NCBI GenBank assembly: GCA_965229625.1
Contig: CBDDJJ010000001.1
Location: forward strand, 1,798,001-1,862,000
Reading direction: 5' to 3'
Length of the DNA: 64,000 bases
Source: JANQIO01 sp965229625
GTDB lineage: Bacteria; Pseudomonadota; Gammaproteobacteria; Pseudomonadales; Halieaceae
The translations under genes were made by a program, and so were the position numbers. The notes beneath the pieces were generated by a model. It made no database searches. It was not told where the DNA came from and saw only the letters and a program-made list of their open reading frames with translations. This document shows, piece after piece, positions 7,136-16,522 of the stretch. Each line of letters begins with the position of its first letter. Positions within the stretch are counted from its first letter, which is position 1.

Positions 7136-9358
7136 ATGCACACAGCAAAAATTTCCAGCGTAGGAATCCTGGCGGCATGTATCGGAACACAGGCGCTAGC
7201 CCAGGCCGGCCAGTTGGAAGAGGTGGTGGTGACGGCCACCAAACGCGCAGAGAGCCTACAGGACGTTCCCGTGTCGGTAAGCGCCCTGTCGGAGAGCACC
7301 ATCCAGGAAGCCGGCGTCGAAGACATTGCTGACGTTGCCGCCCTGGTACCTTCCCTGACCGTTGCCTCCAACATCAATCCCTTCGCCACCGCCATACGGA
7401 TTCGGGGTTTTGGCACCGCCCAGAACGATCCCTCGCTCGAGGCCTCGGTCGCCTTCATCCTGGACGGCGTGTACATGGGGAGCTCGGGGCTCGCTATGTC
7501 GGACCTTACTGACATCGAGCGTATCGAAGTGCTGCAGGGACCGCAGGGCACGCTGTACGGCAAGAACAGCAACGCCGGTGTCGTCAGTGTGATTACCAAG
7601 TCACCGAACATGGAAGAGAGCGAGGGCTTTCTCGATGCCAGCGCGGGGAATTACTCGTTGCAACGTTACACCGGCTCATTTACCGGCCCCATCAGCGACA
7701 CGGTCGGCTACCTGATATCCGGCAGCTGGAACGAGTCTGACGGCTGGATGGAGAGCAATACCGGCGACGACCTCAACAACACCAAGGACTGGAACCTGCG
7801 TGGCAAGCTGTTGTGGGAACCCAGCAGCGAATTGTCTGTACAGTTGACGGCCGGGCGCGTCGACAGATCCACCAGCTGCTGTGCCGCAGATGCCACGCAA
7901 ACCGCGGCGGTCACCGACGAACTGGTCGCCCAGGGGCTGCCGGTGCTCGCCAACGATGCCTTCGACTACAAGAACAACGTGAATATCGACTCGGACTTCG
8001 ACCTCAACTCGGATGCCGTCAACCTCACCCTTGAGTACGAACTGGCGAATGCAACCCTGACTTCCCTCACCGCCTGGGCCGACTACGATTATGAGACGTC
8101 CTACGACGCCGACCGCTCCGACCTGGCGGTCGTGCGCATCGTTGGGGACGAGTACAGCGGCGAGCAATGGTCCCAGGAGCTGCGTTTGACCAGTGACCTG
8201 GGGGGTCCCCTGCAGTACATGCTGGGTCTGTTCTACGCCTACGAGGAGAGAACCCGCGGCGGTTCCGACCGCGCTGTGGTTGTGGTGGGCGAGGACATGA
8301 TCACCGTGGGCGGCGCGCAGACCGGTCTGGGGCAGCTATTTGGCCTCGGCGCCCAGCCCGGTGATTACGTCTCCTTCGACAACCGGTGGGAAACCGAGAC
8401 ACTCGCGCTGTTTGGCCAGTCGTCCTACGACCTGTCTGAAGCCTGGACGCTGACGCTGGGACTTCGCTACACCACCGAAACCAAGGACGCCGATCTCGAT
8501 ACACAGCCGGTATCAGACGCGGTCCTGTTTGGCACCGGCGAAACCTTTGTGGAGCAGGCGTACGCGCCTATCGACGAGAGCTTTACGGAGGATTTCAACG
8601 GTTTCACCTGGCTGACGAGCCTGTCCTACTTTGTCGCCGAGGACACCATGGTGTTTGGCTCTGTATCCACCGGCACCAAGTCCGGTGGCTTCAATGGGGT
8701 CACCAGCGAGGGGGCATCACCGGAATTTGATGACGAGAACACCATCAACTATGAACTCGGCATCAAGTCGCAGCTGTACGACAACAGGCTGCAACTGAAC
8801 GCCACAGCCTTCTATACGGAATTCGACGACCTGCAGTTTCTCGCCCAGCAGCCCAACGGCGTGGGCTTTTTCGTGAGCAACGCCGCCCGGGGCACCAGCA
8901 AGGGCGTGGATGTGAGCTTTTCGGCGGTACCCTGGGAGTTCCTCTCCCTGACCGGGGGCATTCAATACCTCGACGCGGACTACACGGACGGTGAACTGGA
9001 GGAAGCGGGCCTGGCGCTGCCGCATGCGCCGGAGTGGAGCGGCAACCTGGCCGCGACATTGCAGTTCCCGCTCTGGTCAGGCTGGACCTACTTGCGGGCG
9101 GACTACAGCTACATGGGCGACCACTTCAACAACCCCACCTATCAGCCTGACGAGTTAGAGCAGGACAAAAAGTTGCTCAATGCCCGCCTTGGCTGGCGCG
9201 ACGAGGCCTGGGACGCCGCATTCTGGGTGAAAAACGCCACCGACATTGAATACTCATCGATCGCGGCCGCGCCGCTGCAGTTCGCCGGCACCGAGGCACT
9301 GTTTCTCGACGCGCCGAGAACCTACGGCGTCACCCTGCGCTACACCTTCGGTCCGTGA
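7136..9358 (+). CDS. TonB-dependent outer-membrane receptor
   Basis: 740 residues from the ATG at 7136 (a GTG one codon earlier is also possible). A signal peptide ends near 'QALAQAG', followed by a TonB-box-like 'EEVVVTATKRAES'. The plug domain shows 'IRIRGFG' and 'VEVLQGPQGTLYGKNS'-type text (here IEVLQGPQGTLYGKNSNAG), after which beta-barrel strands run to the C-terminal 'YGVTLRYTFGP'. Receptors of this sort import siderophores, sugars or hydrophobic compounds with TonB energy. Followed by an SDR dehydrogenase and an AraC regulator, as in many uptake-and-degradation loci of marine bacteria. Ligand unknown. Confidence 0.93.
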   Translation: MHTAKISSVGILAACIGTQALAQAGQLEEVVVTATKRAESLQDVPVSVSALSESTIQEAGVEDIADVAALVPSLTVASNINPFATAIRIRGFGTAQNDPSLEASVAFILDGVYMGSSGLAMSDLTDIERIEVLQGPQGTLYGKNSNAGVVSVITKSPNMEESEGFLDASAGNYSLQRYTGSFTGPISDTVGYLISGSWNESDGWMESNTGDDLNNTKDWNLRGKLLWEPSSELSVQLTAGRVDRSTSCCAADATQTAAVTDELVAQGLPVLANDAFDYKNNVNIDSDFDLNSDAVNLTLEYELANATLTSLTAWADYDYETSYDADRSDLAVVRIVGDEYSGEQWSQELRLTSDLGGPLQYMLGLFYAYEERTRGGSDRAVVVVGEDMITVGGAQTGLGQLFGLGAQPGDYVSFDNRWETETLALFGQSSYDLSEAWTLTLGLRYTTETKDADLDTQPVSDAVLFGTGETFVEQAYAPIDESFTEDFNGFTWLTSLSYFVAEDTMVFGSVSTGTKSGGFNGVTSEGASPEFDDENTINYELGIKSQLYDNRLQLNATAFYTEFDDLQFLAQQPNGVGFFVSNAARGTSKGVDVSFSAVPWEFLSLTGGIQYLDADYTDGELEEAGLALPHAPEWSGNLAATLQFPLWSGWTYLRADYSYMGDHFNNPTYQPDELEQDKKLLNARLGWRDEAWDAAFWVKNATDIEYSSIAAAPLQFAGTEALFLDAPRTYGVTLRYTFGP

Positions 9359-9443
9359 GCAAGTATCGAAACACCGCCCTGGCCCAAGCTTCAAGCCATG
9401 GCCCCAGGCAGCCAGGCCAGCAACTACCTATCGGGAGAAAGCA

Positions 9444-10430
9444 ATGACGCAACGTGTACAACAGAATATCGATTCCGGGTTCGGCGGCCAGTCCAGCGCG
9501 GCCGACGTGATGGCAGGCATCAACCTGGCGGGAAAAGTAGCCATCGTCACCGGCGGCTACTCGGGGATTGGCCTGGAGACGACGCAGGCTCTGGTGCAGG
9601 CCGGGGCCCGTGTCTACGTGCCGGCGCGCTCGCCGCAAGTCGCGCTGGCAAACCTGGCAGGACTTGGCGACTCGGTCATCGTCGACGCCATGGACCTGGC
9701 GGAGCTGGATAGCGTCCGGGCCTATGCCGAGTCGGTGTTGGCCAGGGAATCCCGACTGCACCTGCTGATAAACAATGCGGGCATCATGACCTGCCCCGAG
9801 TCACGCATTGGAGCGGAGTGGGAATCCCAGTTCGCCATCAACCATCTCGGTCACTTCGTGCTGACCAACAAGCTCATGCCGGGACTGCTGGCAGCCGAGG
9901 ACGCGCGGGTAGTGGTATTGTCCTCATCGGCGCATCACCTGTCGGATATTCGCTGGGACGACGTCCATTTCAACGCAAACAGCTACGAGAAGTGGACGGC
10001 CTACGGCCAGTCCAAGACCGCCAATGCCCTGTTCGCACTGGCACTGGATATGAAATTCGGCGACCAGGGCCTGCGCGCGCTGTCGGTACACCCCGGCATC
10101 GTGCGCACACCCCTGCAGCGGCACCTCTCCCACGAGGAGCTGCAAGCCATGGGCTGGGAAGACGCACAAGGCGGTGTTTCCGAGCTGATGCAATCCCTGT
10201 ACAAGTCGCCATCCCAGGGCTGCGCTACTACCCTGTGGGCGGCCACCAGCGTGCACTTTTCGGACATGGGCGGCCTGTATTGCGAAGACTGCAATATCGC
10301 CAACCTGGCGGGTGAAAAACCGTCGCCCTTCGGCGAGGTCTCACCGCACGCCGTCAGTGAAACGGCTGCGCTGCGGCTGTGGGAGCTGACAGAGGCCATG
10401 TTGCGGGATGCAAACGCCACCCGTCACTAG
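9444..10430 (+). CDS. short-chain dehydrogenase/reductase (SDR)
   Basis: 328 residues from the ATG at 9444, which has GGGAGA 7 bp upstream; the frame opens earlier at 9246 but overlaps the receptor gene. 'TGGYSGIG' (residues 36-43) binds NAD(P), 'NNAG' follows at the fourth strand, and 'YGQSK' is the catalytic Tyr-x3-Lys. Length and the 'FAINHLGHFVLT' text resemble the WWOX/retinol-dehydrogenase-like branch of SDRs. It oxidises or reduces an alcohol/ketone pair in the cytosol. The 85-bp gap after the TonB receptor suggests co-transcription. Confidence 0.9.
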   Translation: MTQRVQQNIDSGFGGQSSAADVMAGINLAGKVAIVTGGYSGIGLETTQALVQAGARVYVPARSPQVALANLAGLGDSVIVDAMDLAELDSVRAYAESVLARESRLHLLINNAGIMTCPESRIGAEWESQFAINHLGHFVLTNKLMPGLLAAEDARVVVLSSSAHHLSDIRWDDVHFNANSYEKWTAYGQSKTANALFALALDMKFGDQGLRALSVHPGIVRTPLQRHLSHEELQAMGWEDAQGGVSELMQSLYKSPSQGCATTLWAATSVHFSDMGGLYCEDCNIANLAGEKPSPFGEVSPHAVSETAALRLWELTEAMLRDANATRH

Positions 10431-10748
10431 CCCAATACCTGCGATCTCGCCGTGCGGGGGTGAGCGGCCCACCCCCTCACAACAATCAGTCTCCAGAACA
10501 CTCCGGTCCGCATTGCCCAGGGGCGCTACTCTTCCGCTCCAGGCGACACCCGCCTTCCCGCTGCATCACATACGGTCACCGGTGGTGGTCGATCCCGCGC
10601 CAACTCCAGGGGCCTACTCCGGCTAGCCCTGAACCACGACTCTCAGGCCTTCGGGCAGCGCAATATTCTCTTGTATGATGTTCGCACTGGCCGCCGCCAG
10701 CCCTGTCGCTGGCCGTTGGCTCGGATGGCATGCTGAGGGAACAAGGCA
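10431..10748. other. 318-bp intergenic region
   Basis: No coding sequence is supported. It contains a 7-bp GC stem (GGGGGTG at 10456-10462 with CACCCCC at 10470-10476) that could be a weak terminator for the SDR gene, although no T run follows, and a -10-like TATGAT at 10674-10679 that might serve the AraC gene. I see nothing else in it. Confidence 0.4.
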
Positions 10749-11774
10749 GTGACGAGCCCAATCTTTACGCGAACAGAACCGATACTGCTGCCCTACTATC
10801 CGCGGCTGGTGTACCTGGCCCTGCTGGAACTGGGATACGACGAGGCTCAGTTGTTCGACGGGCTGGACCTCTCAGCGGAGCAGCTACAGGATGAACGCTC
10901 GCGCCTCAGTATCGAACAGCACGAAGGCTTCATCCTGCGCGCGCTGGATATCACCGACAACCCGAATCTCGCGGTGCAGTTGGGGAAAATGCTTGGCCCC
11001 TCGGAGGGCAACCTGGCACTGATGGCTATCGCCAACAGCGGCAGGATATCGAAAGCACTGGACATGATGACGCGCTATCACATGCTGTTCACGCGCGTGT
11101 TTTCCATTCGACTGGTGGACGTTGACGAGCGCCCGGCGATGGAGCTGGAGTCCCAGCTGGAGCACGAGCGCGTCAACTATTTTGCCATCAGCGCATTCCT
11201 GCTGTTCCTGGACAACTTTTTCTATCGCGTACTGGGGGGCGAGCACCTGCTCGACGCCGTCGACCTCACGCTGTCGCAGCCCGCGCGTTTTGAAGAAGTC
11301 AGGCGTGAATTTGCCTTTCCGATCGCCTTCGATCAGCCGAAGGCGAGGATCTACTTCAGGACAGCACTCCTGGACGAGCCACTGAACCAGACCGATCCCC
11401 AGACCGTGCGCCTGCTGATAGAAATGAACGAACGCCAGTTGCAGGAAGCCGAAGCGGAGATGAGTTTCGTTGGCTCCGTGAAGTCGCTGCTGGTAGACCA
11501 GATCGTCGCCCCGCCGAAACTCGATGACGCCGCCAGCTTACTGGGTGTATCGTCCCGCGGACTGCGAAGAAAACTGGCAGAGGCAGGCACCAGCTATCAG
11601 AAACTGCTTGATTCTCTGCGCCTGAAAATCGCAGTAAAGCTGCTCACCGATACCGATACTCCCGTATCCTCTATCGGCTACGAGCTCGGCTTTGACAACG
11701 CCTCCGATTTTGGACGAGCTTTCAAGCGCTGGAGTGGACAGTCACCTTCCGCCCTACGTAAGCAGCGACAGTAG
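10749..11774 (+). CDS. AraC-family transcriptional regulator (Arabinose_bd type N-domain)
   Basis: 341 residues from GTG. The N-terminal two thirds resembles the effector domain of the OruR/ArgR-like AraC group ('LLELGYDEAQLFDGLDLS', 'LAVQLGKMLGPSEGNLALMAIANSG'). The C-terminal DNA-binding domain is typical: first helix-turn-helix 'LDDAASLLGVSSRGLRRKL' and second 'PVSSIGYELGFDNASDFGRAFKRWSGQSP' split across about residues 305-335. Activators of this group usually control adjacent catabolic genes, here perhaps the SDR/TonB receptor upstream or the DUF1330 gene 28 bp downstream. Effector unknown. Confidence 0.9.
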   Translation: MTSPIFTRTEPILLPYYPRLVYLALLELGYDEAQLFDGLDLSAEQLQDERSRLSIEQHEGFILRALDITDNPNLAVQLGKMLGPSEGNLALMAIANSGRISKALDMMTRYHMLFTRVFSIRLVDVDERPAMELESQLEHERVNYFAISAFLLFLDNFFYRVLGGEHLLDAVDLTLSQPARFEEVRREFAFPIAFDQPKARIYFRTALLDEPLNQTDPQTVRLLIEMNERQLQEAEAEMSFVGSVKSLLVDQIVAPPKLDDAASLLGVSSRGLRRKLAEAGTSYQKLLDSLRLKIAVKLLTDTDTPVSSIGYELGFDNASDFGRAFKRWSGQSPSALRKQRQ

Positions 11775-11802
11775 GTGAAAGGCACTGAGTGGGAGACCCG
11801 AT

Positions 11803-12279
11803 ATGATCAACGGCCAGGACATTCAAAGCGTAGTAGAGATGCTTGCGCAGCATGGGCAGTCACCCATCGACCCGACGGAAGAGCAGCTGCGCGGCCTGTT
11901 GAGCGGTTCCCTGGAGGGACCCTTCCACTTCGTGAACCTGTTGAAGTTCAGGACCCAGGCTGACTACCCCGAAGACCACGAACTGGCCGGCAAAGGACTC
12001 AGCGGCGCGGAGGCCTACGACCAATACGGCGCCGTGGCCCTGGCCCAGGTGACAAAGCGCGGCGGGCGACTGATAACGCTGAATGAGGTGGAACGGACGG
12101 TCATCGGCGGCGGCACCGGCTGGGAGCGCATTGCCACCATGGAGTACCCGAGCATCAACGCCTTCATCGAGATGCTGCTGGACGCGGAATACCAGGCCTC
12201 CCTGGTACACCGCAACGCCGGCCTGGAAGCCACAGAGGTGTACGCGAGCCGCCCGCTGATTGCAGAGCCCCTGGGATAA
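11803..12279 (+). CDS. DUF1330-like protein
   Basis: 158 residues. 'FHFVNLLKFR' near residue 43 and 'YDQYGAVALAQVTKRGGRLI' followed by 'WERIATMEYPSINAFIEMLLDAEYQASLVHRNAGLE' in pieces match the dimeric ferredoxin-like fold of DUF1330 proteins, normally about 100 residues; the extra N-terminus is an alpha-helical extension. Cytosolic, no known reaction. Lies 28 bp after the AraC gene, with GGGAG before the ATG, and probably shares its transcript. Confidence 0.75.
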   Translation: MINGQDIQSVVEMLAQHGQSPIDPTEEQLRGLLSGSLEGPFHFVNLLKFRTQADYPEDHELAGKGLSGAEAYDQYGAVALAQVTKRGGRLITLNEVERTVIGGGTGWERIATMEYPSINAFIEMLLDAEYQASLVHRNAGLEATEVYASRPLIAEPLG

Positions 12280-12371
12280 GCGCTGGATTGAGTCGCCATC
12301 CGTGAAGGTGCAAACACCACCGGGCTCCGGGGTCGGAAAGTGAGGCAGCGGGGTTACAATAGGTCCCATCT

Positions 12372-12872
12372 ATGAAAGCTGAAATCCTCCTGTCGATGAG
12401 CGGCATCGCCATCAGCCTGACCGGGTTCACCGGCGTTGTGTCCGTGTTGACGCATCGCAATGAGCGCAGCCCCACGTCGTTTGACCGCTTCCTGTTGGCG
12501 GCGCTGCTGCAATGGAGCCTGATTGCTGCCTTCGCCGGATTACTCCCCGGCGTACTCCAGGCACTGGCGCATCCCCCAGCCGACCTGTGGCGAAGCTCAC
12601 TGGGGGTAGTCGTACTGATTCACGCCGGAAGTGCCCTCTGGACCCTGGGGCGAATCCGCAAGCTCGATTTCGGCAGCATGAAGCAGCTCGAAACCACCGT
12701 CGTTCTCGCCGGTTTCCCGGCCGGGCTATCCGTACTGGCGGCACAGGCAGCGGTGTACTTCGGATGGCTGCCAGACGTTCGGTTTGCCTATACCGCCAGC
12801 GTCGCCTACTTTCTTTTCCTGTCGGCGCTGGCCTTCTCGTTTTCGCTGCTGGTTGGCTTTCGCGAGTCCTAA
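12372..12872 (+). CDS. integral membrane protein, unknown
   Basis: 166 residues with four hydrophobic segments (about residues 5-25, 45-65, 75-92, 108-128) and a fifth at 138-160. 'GIAISLTGFTGVVSVLTHR' at the N-terminus recurs in short uncharacterised proteins of proteobacteria. No catalytic motif visible. It precedes a methyltransferase gene by 39 bp. Confidence 0.6.
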   Translation: MKAEILLSMSGIAISLTGFTGVVSVLTHRNERSPTSFDRFLLAALLQWSLIAAFAGLLPGVLQALAHPPADLWRSSLGVVVLIHAGSALWTLGRIRKLDFGSMKQLETTVVLAGFPAGLSVLAAQAAVYFGWLPDVRFAYTASVAYFLFLSALAFSFSLLVGFRES

Positions 12873-12911
12873 GCTGAGCTCCGGTCACCCTATACAGAAC
12901 AGGGTAAGCTG

Positions 12912-13499
12912 ATGAACTTCTACAACGACCCGGCAAAAGTCGACCAGTACGAGAAGATGTGCGAGGAGTACGACGGCACCGAGCTCTACGCGGTACTGGA
13001 GAAGCACCTGGCCGAAGGTGCCTCATTGCTGGAACTCGGCTGCGGGCCGGGAAACGACATTCGCCACTTCCTGGGCCGCTACACAGTGACCGGCTCGGAT
13101 CTGTCCGACGAGTTCCTGTCGCGTTGCCGGGCAAAGTTTCCAGACCTGCCGTTTGTCACACTCGATGCGGTGTCGATTGCAACCAACGAGGTCTTTGACT
13201 GCGTCTACTCCAACAAGGTCCTCCACCACCTGGATAGTGAGCAACTGGCGGCTTCGTTCCAGCGGCAGCAGCAGGTGATTGCTGAGAACGGCCTGTTTGC
13301 CCATACCTTCTGGCTGGGCGACAAGGAGTTCACCATGGACGGCATGCGCTTCTTCTTTCACGACAGGGACCGCCTGGAAGCGCTGGTTTCCCGGTACTTC
13401 ACCATCCGTCAGTCCTATCTGTACAAGGAATTCGAAGCGGGTGACTCTGTATTTATCCTTGCCGGCAACGACCTGGCCACCCAGGCCGGCCCGAACTGA
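12912..13499 (+). CDS. class I SAM-dependent methyltransferase
   Basis: 195 residues, with AGGG 8 bp before the ATG. 'LLELGCGPGNDIRHFL' (about residues 39-54) is motif I binding S-adenosylmethionine, 'VTGSDLSDEFL' gives the acidic ribose-binding residue, and 'FDCVYSNKVLHHL' is motif IV. Small-molecule or lipid methyltransferases of this group have no predictable substrate. Its stop shares one base with the start of the following GFA gene, indicating translational coupling. Confidence 0.88.
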   Translation: MNFYNDPAKVDQYEKMCEEYDGTELYAVLEKHLAEGASLLELGCGPGNDIRHFLGRYTVTGSDLSDEFLSRCRAKFPDLPFVTLDAVSIATNEVFDCVYSNKVLHHLDSEQLAASFQRQQQVIAENGLFAHTFWLGDKEFTMDGMRFFFHDRDRLEALVSRYFTIRQSYLYKEFEAGDSVFILAGNDLATQAGPN

Positions 13500-13906
13500 T
13501 GGAACAGAAGGCAGTGCTAAAGGGCAGCTGCCTCTGCGGAGGCATCAAGATTAGTGTGACCGGTGAACTGGAACACGCGCCGGAAGCCTGCCACTGCAGC
13601 CAGTGCCGCAAACAATCGGGCAGCTTTCTGACGGCAGTGAACGTGCGCAAAAGCGCGCTGGCTATTGAGGGGGAGGACCTGGTGGGCTGGTACCCGTCGT
13701 CTGACAAGGTGGACCGGGGTTTCTGTACCCGCTGCGGTTCCACCCTGTTCTGGGCGCCGAACATGGAAGACTACGCCTGGATTGCCGTGGCTATGGGCCT
13801 GTTTGATGGCCCCACCGGCACCACGCTCAGGAAGCATACGTTTGTGGGCGACAAGGGCGACTACTACAGCCTCGATGACGGTGTCCCTCAGAGCGACAGC
13901 TTCTAG
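13499..13906 (+). CDS. GFA-family (CENP-V fold) zinc protein
   Basis: 135 residues. 'GSCLCGGIKISVTG' and 'EACHCSQCRKQSG' provide the Cys-x-Cys and Cys-His-Cys-x2-Cys zinc ligands, and 'GFCTRCGSTLFW' the second pair, as in the glutathione-dependent formaldehyde-activating family. Most family members are not formaldehyde enzymes and have no proven reaction. Coupled to the methyltransferase gene by a one-base overlap and followed 48 bp later by a second GFA gene. Confidence 0.88.
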   Translation: MEQKAVLKGSCLCGGIKISVTGELEHAPEACHCSQCRKQSGSFLTAVNVRKSALAIEGEDLVGWYPSSDKVDRGFCTRCGSTLFWAPNMEDYAWIAVAMGLFDGPTGTTLRKHTFVGDKGDYYSLDDGVPQSDSF

Positions 13907-13954
13907 CCGAGTGTGTTCTACTAGCCGCCTCCAACCCATGAGAGCAGACTGCGC

Positions 13955-14350
13955 GTGAAGTACCAGGGAAGCTGCCACTGCCAGGCCATTCGCTTCGAGA
14001 TCGAGGCACCCGAGGTACTCGAGGCGGACCTCTGCAACTGTTCCATCTGCTCGAAATCGGGCTTTCTGCACCTGATCCTGCCGCTGAGCAAGTTCAAGCT
14101 GCTGTGCGGTGAAGACGCCATCACCACCTACACCTTCAACACCGGCGTCGCCAGACACACCTTCTGTCGCTACTGCGGCGTGAAGCCGTTCTACACGCCG
14201 CGCTCCAACCCGGATGGCATCGACATCAATGTCAATTGCCTGGACACCAAAGCGGCGCGCATCAACATCACCGAATTTGATGGCAGGAACTGGGAGCAGA
14301 ACGCTGACAGCCTGGCCCACAAAAGCCTGGACGAACATGGAAATACGTGA
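13955..14350 (+). CDS. GFA-family zinc protein, second copy
   Basis: 131 residues from GTG at 13955. 'GSCHCQAIRFEIE', 'DLCNCSICSKSG' and 'TFCRYCGVKPFY' carry the full set of zinc-binding cysteines. It differs enough from the preceding GFA protein to be an old paralogue, and belongs to the branch with 'FNTGVARHTFCRYCG'. It overlaps the next gene by 14 bp, so the two are co-translated. No reaction can be assigned. Confidence 0.85.
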   Translation: MKYQGSCHCQAIRFEIEAPEVLEADLCNCSICSKSGFLHLILPLSKFKLLCGEDAITTYTFNTGVARHTFCRYCGVKPFYTPRSNPDGIDINVNCLDTKAARINITEFDGRNWEQNADSLAHKSLDEHGNT

Positions 14351-14873
14351 GGCCGGCCCACAGGAGCGCGATGCGGTACTCACCCTACATAGAACGGCGT
14401 TTGGCAGTTCCGAGGGTGAAGACGCGGGCAACACCATCGCCACACTGGTAGGCGATTTGCTGGACGACCCCACCGCCCATCCCCTGCTGTCACTGGCTGC
14501 AGACTCCGACGGGGAGTTGGTCGGGCACGTGCTGTTCACGCCCGTCTCTCTTGAAGACCAGGCAGTTCCAGGTGGTTACATCCTGGCGCCCCTGGCGGTG
14601 CTACCGGGCGCACAGGGCAGCGGCGTGGGCAGTGCGCTGATTCGCGCCGGGCTCGAACGGCTGAAATCTCAGGGTGCAACATTCGTCATGGTGCTGGGCG
14701 ATCCAGGCTACTACTCGCGAGCGGGCTTTGCCGCTGGCCACCAGATCAAGGCGCCCCACGAGATTCCCTACCCGGAAGCATGGATGGCGCAGGAACTGGT
14801 TCCCGGGACCCTGGCCGCGCTGTCCGGCACCCTGCGCTGTGCCGACGCCCTGAATGCACCAGAGCACTGGTAG
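14337..14873 (+). CDS. GNAT N-acetyltransferase, YhbS type
   Basis: 178 residues from the ATG at 14337; the frame is open from 14214, but that stretch is the shadow of the GFA gene. 'IREAGPQERDAVLTLHRTAFG' opens the domain, 'LAPLAVLPGAQGSGVGSALI' is the acetyl-CoA site (motif A), and 'FVMVLGDPGYYSRAGF' is typical of the YhbS/COG3153 branch. Substrate unknown. Start overlaps the upstream gene by 14 bp. Confidence 0.87.
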   Translation: MEIREAGPQERDAVLTLHRTAFGSSEGEDAGNTIATLVGDLLDDPTAHPLLSLAADSDGELVGHVLFTPVSLEDQAVPGGYILAPLAVLPGAQGSGVGSALIRAGLERLKSQGATFVMVLGDPGYYSRAGFAAGHQIKAPHEIPYPEAWMAQELVPGTLAALSGTLRCADALNAPEHW

Positions 14874-14934
14874 GGCGAGGGAGGAACATGCTAACCAGGC
14901 CCGCTTTTCAAACACCTTTCACCGTGAGGCTCAT

Positions 14935-15270
14935 ATGAGCTATCTCTACCTGGCCATCGCCATTGTCGCGGAAGTGATCGCCACCAGCGCTCTCAACGCA
15001 TCCAACGGGTTCAGCGAGCGCCTGCCTGGTGCTGTCGCCGTGGTCGGCTACAGCATTGCTTTCTACTGCCTCTCACTGGTACTGAAAACCTTGCCCGTCG
15101 GCGTTGCCTATGCCATATGGTGTGGGCTGGGGATTGTGCTGATCGCGCTGGTGGGTTACTTCTGGTTCGGCCAGGCCCTGGACTTTGCGGCCTTTGCAGG
15201 TATCGGGCTGATTGTCGCGGGCGTGGTGTTGATCAGTTTGTTCTCCGGTACGCTCACCCGAACACACTAG
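14935..15270 (+). CDS. small multidrug resistance (SMR) efflux protein, EmrE-like
   Basis: 111 residues with four membrane helices, the length of the SMR family. Glu13 in 'AIVAEVIATSALNAS' matches the essential Glu14 of EmrE, and 'KTLPVGVAYAIWCGLGIV' is the conserved helix 3 to 4 region. These proteins dimerise in the inner membrane and export cationic drugs in exchange for protons; the family also includes guanidinium exporters, but this sequence looks like the drug branch. The ATG at 14935 follows GTGAGG; the frame continues upstream without another good start. Confidence 0.9.
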   Translation: MSYLYLAIAIVAEVIATSALNASNGFSERLPGAVAVVGYSIAFYCLSLVLKTLPVGVAYAIWCGLGIVLIALVGYFWFGQALDFAAFAGIGLIVAGVVLISLFSGTLTRTH

Positions 15271-15282
15271 GGAAACAGCTCT

Positions 15283-16140
15283 ATGGAAGTTGGCACGGTC
15301 AAGGAAATCTGGCGCTACGCGGTGAAGAGCATGGGCGGCGAGCGCCTCGCCTCTACGGCGGTGGGGTCGGGCGGCCTGCCCGGCGACCGGGCCTGGGCGG
15401 TGCGCGACGAGGTGCGTGGCGGTATCCGCGGCGCCAAGAAACTGCCGGGGCTGATGGCATTCAAAGCCGCCTATCCTTCGCCACCCGCGGCCGGCGGTTC
15501 CAGCCCGGCTGCCATCACCCTGCCCGACGGCAGTGCCGCGAACACCGGTGATGCCGATATCAATGAGCGGCTGAGTGCAGCGCTCGGCCACGCGGTGTCA
15601 CTCTGGCCGCTACTGCCGGCGGATGCCCTCGACCACTATCGCCGCGGTGCGCCGGACCAGGAGGATTTCGAGCAGGAACTGCGTGATATGTTTGGTCGCC
15701 AGCCCGACGAACCGCTACCGGACCTGTCGCTGTTCCCGCCGGAGTTGCTCGAGTACGAATCCCCACCGGGCACCTACTTTGATGCATTCCCCATCCTGCT
15801 GCTGAGCACAACGTCGCTGGACACGTTGCGCTCCGCCTCGGACGCGGTCATCGATGTGCGCCGCTTCCGCCCCAACTTCCTGCTGGAGCTACCCGGTGCC
15901 ACCGGCCTGCCGGAGCAGGAATGGCACGGCCGCCGCCTGCGGCTGGGTGACGCCGTGCTCGCAATGACGGTGGAATGCCCACGCTGCATCATGACTACCC
16001 ACGGCTTCGACGACCTGCCCCGGGACCCTGGCATCATGCGCACCCTGGTGCAGGAAGCCGGCGGCAGCCTGGGCGTCTACGCCACCGTCGCAAGCCCTGG
16101 CGACGTCAACATTGGCGACACCATCGAATTGCTGGACTGA
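15283..16140 (+). CDS. MOSC domain protein with N-terminal beta-barrel domain
   Basis: 285 residues. The N-terminal 'VKEIWRYAVKSMGGERL' and 'GLPGDRAWAVRDE' belong to the MOSC_N beta-barrel, and the second half (from about residue 170) is the MOSC domain with Cys in 'VECPRCIMTTHGFDDLPRD'. This is the arrangement of YcbX/MARC-like molybdenum-cofactor proteins that reduce N-hydroxylated compounds. No ferredoxin domain is attached, unlike YcbX. Twelve bp after the SMR gene. Confidence 0.87.
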   Translation: MEVGTVKEIWRYAVKSMGGERLASTAVGSGGLPGDRAWAVRDEVRGGIRGAKKLPGLMAFKAAYPSPPAAGGSSPAAITLPDGSAANTGDADINERLSAALGHAVSLWPLLPADALDHYRRGAPDQEDFEQELRDMFGRQPDEPLPDLSLFPPELLEYESPPGTYFDAFPILLLSTTSLDTLRSASDAVIDVRRFRPNFLLELPGATGLPEQEWHGRRLRLGDAVLAMTVECPRCIMTTHGFDDLPRDPGIMRTLVQEAGGSLGVYATVASPGDVNIGDTIELLD

Positions 16141-16144
16141 TACT

Positions 16145-16522
16145 GTGTTGCTTCTCTCACGTAAACTGGTTTTCTGCTTCGCCCTGCCTGTGCTGCTGGC
16201 AGGCTGCGCCACCGGCGACTCCGGTGGCCTGATCTACGGCACTCCCGGTCGCATTGTGGCGATAGAGCCGGCGGCGCCGGGCAGCAGTGACCCCGCGGCC
16301 AAGGCGCCAGCGACCAGCATCTACACCCTGCGCACCCGCGTGGGCGAGGAACTGCGCACCAGCAGTCGCCTGGCATTCGCACCCGGTGACTGCGTCATCC
16401 TGTGGCACGGCCTGCGGACCTTTGTGCAGCCCGGGGATCCTTTCAATTACATGAGTGGCGACCTGCGGTCCTACGACGCCTGCGTGGACAAGACCGCGAG
16501 TCAGGCACCGCCTCCGGAGTGA
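16145..16522 (+). CDS. small lipoprotein, unknown
   Basis: 125 residues from the GTG at 16145, four bp after the MOSC stop; an ATG at 16112 would overlap that gene. Signal peptide with lipobox LLAGC puts it in the envelope as a lipoprotein. The mature part contains short beta strands ('RIVAIEPAA', 'YTLRTRVGEEL', 'GDCVILWHG') like those of small OmpA-neighbour or Slp-like proteins, but no family motif. Its 3' end overlaps the convergent dgkA gene by 22 bp. Confidence 0.65.
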   Translation: MLLLSRKLVFCFALPVLLAGCATGDSGGLIYGTPGRIVAIEPAAPGSSDPAAKAPATSIYTLRTRVGEELRTSSRLAFAPGDCVILWHGLRTFVQPGDPFNYMSGDLRSYDACVDKTASQAPPPE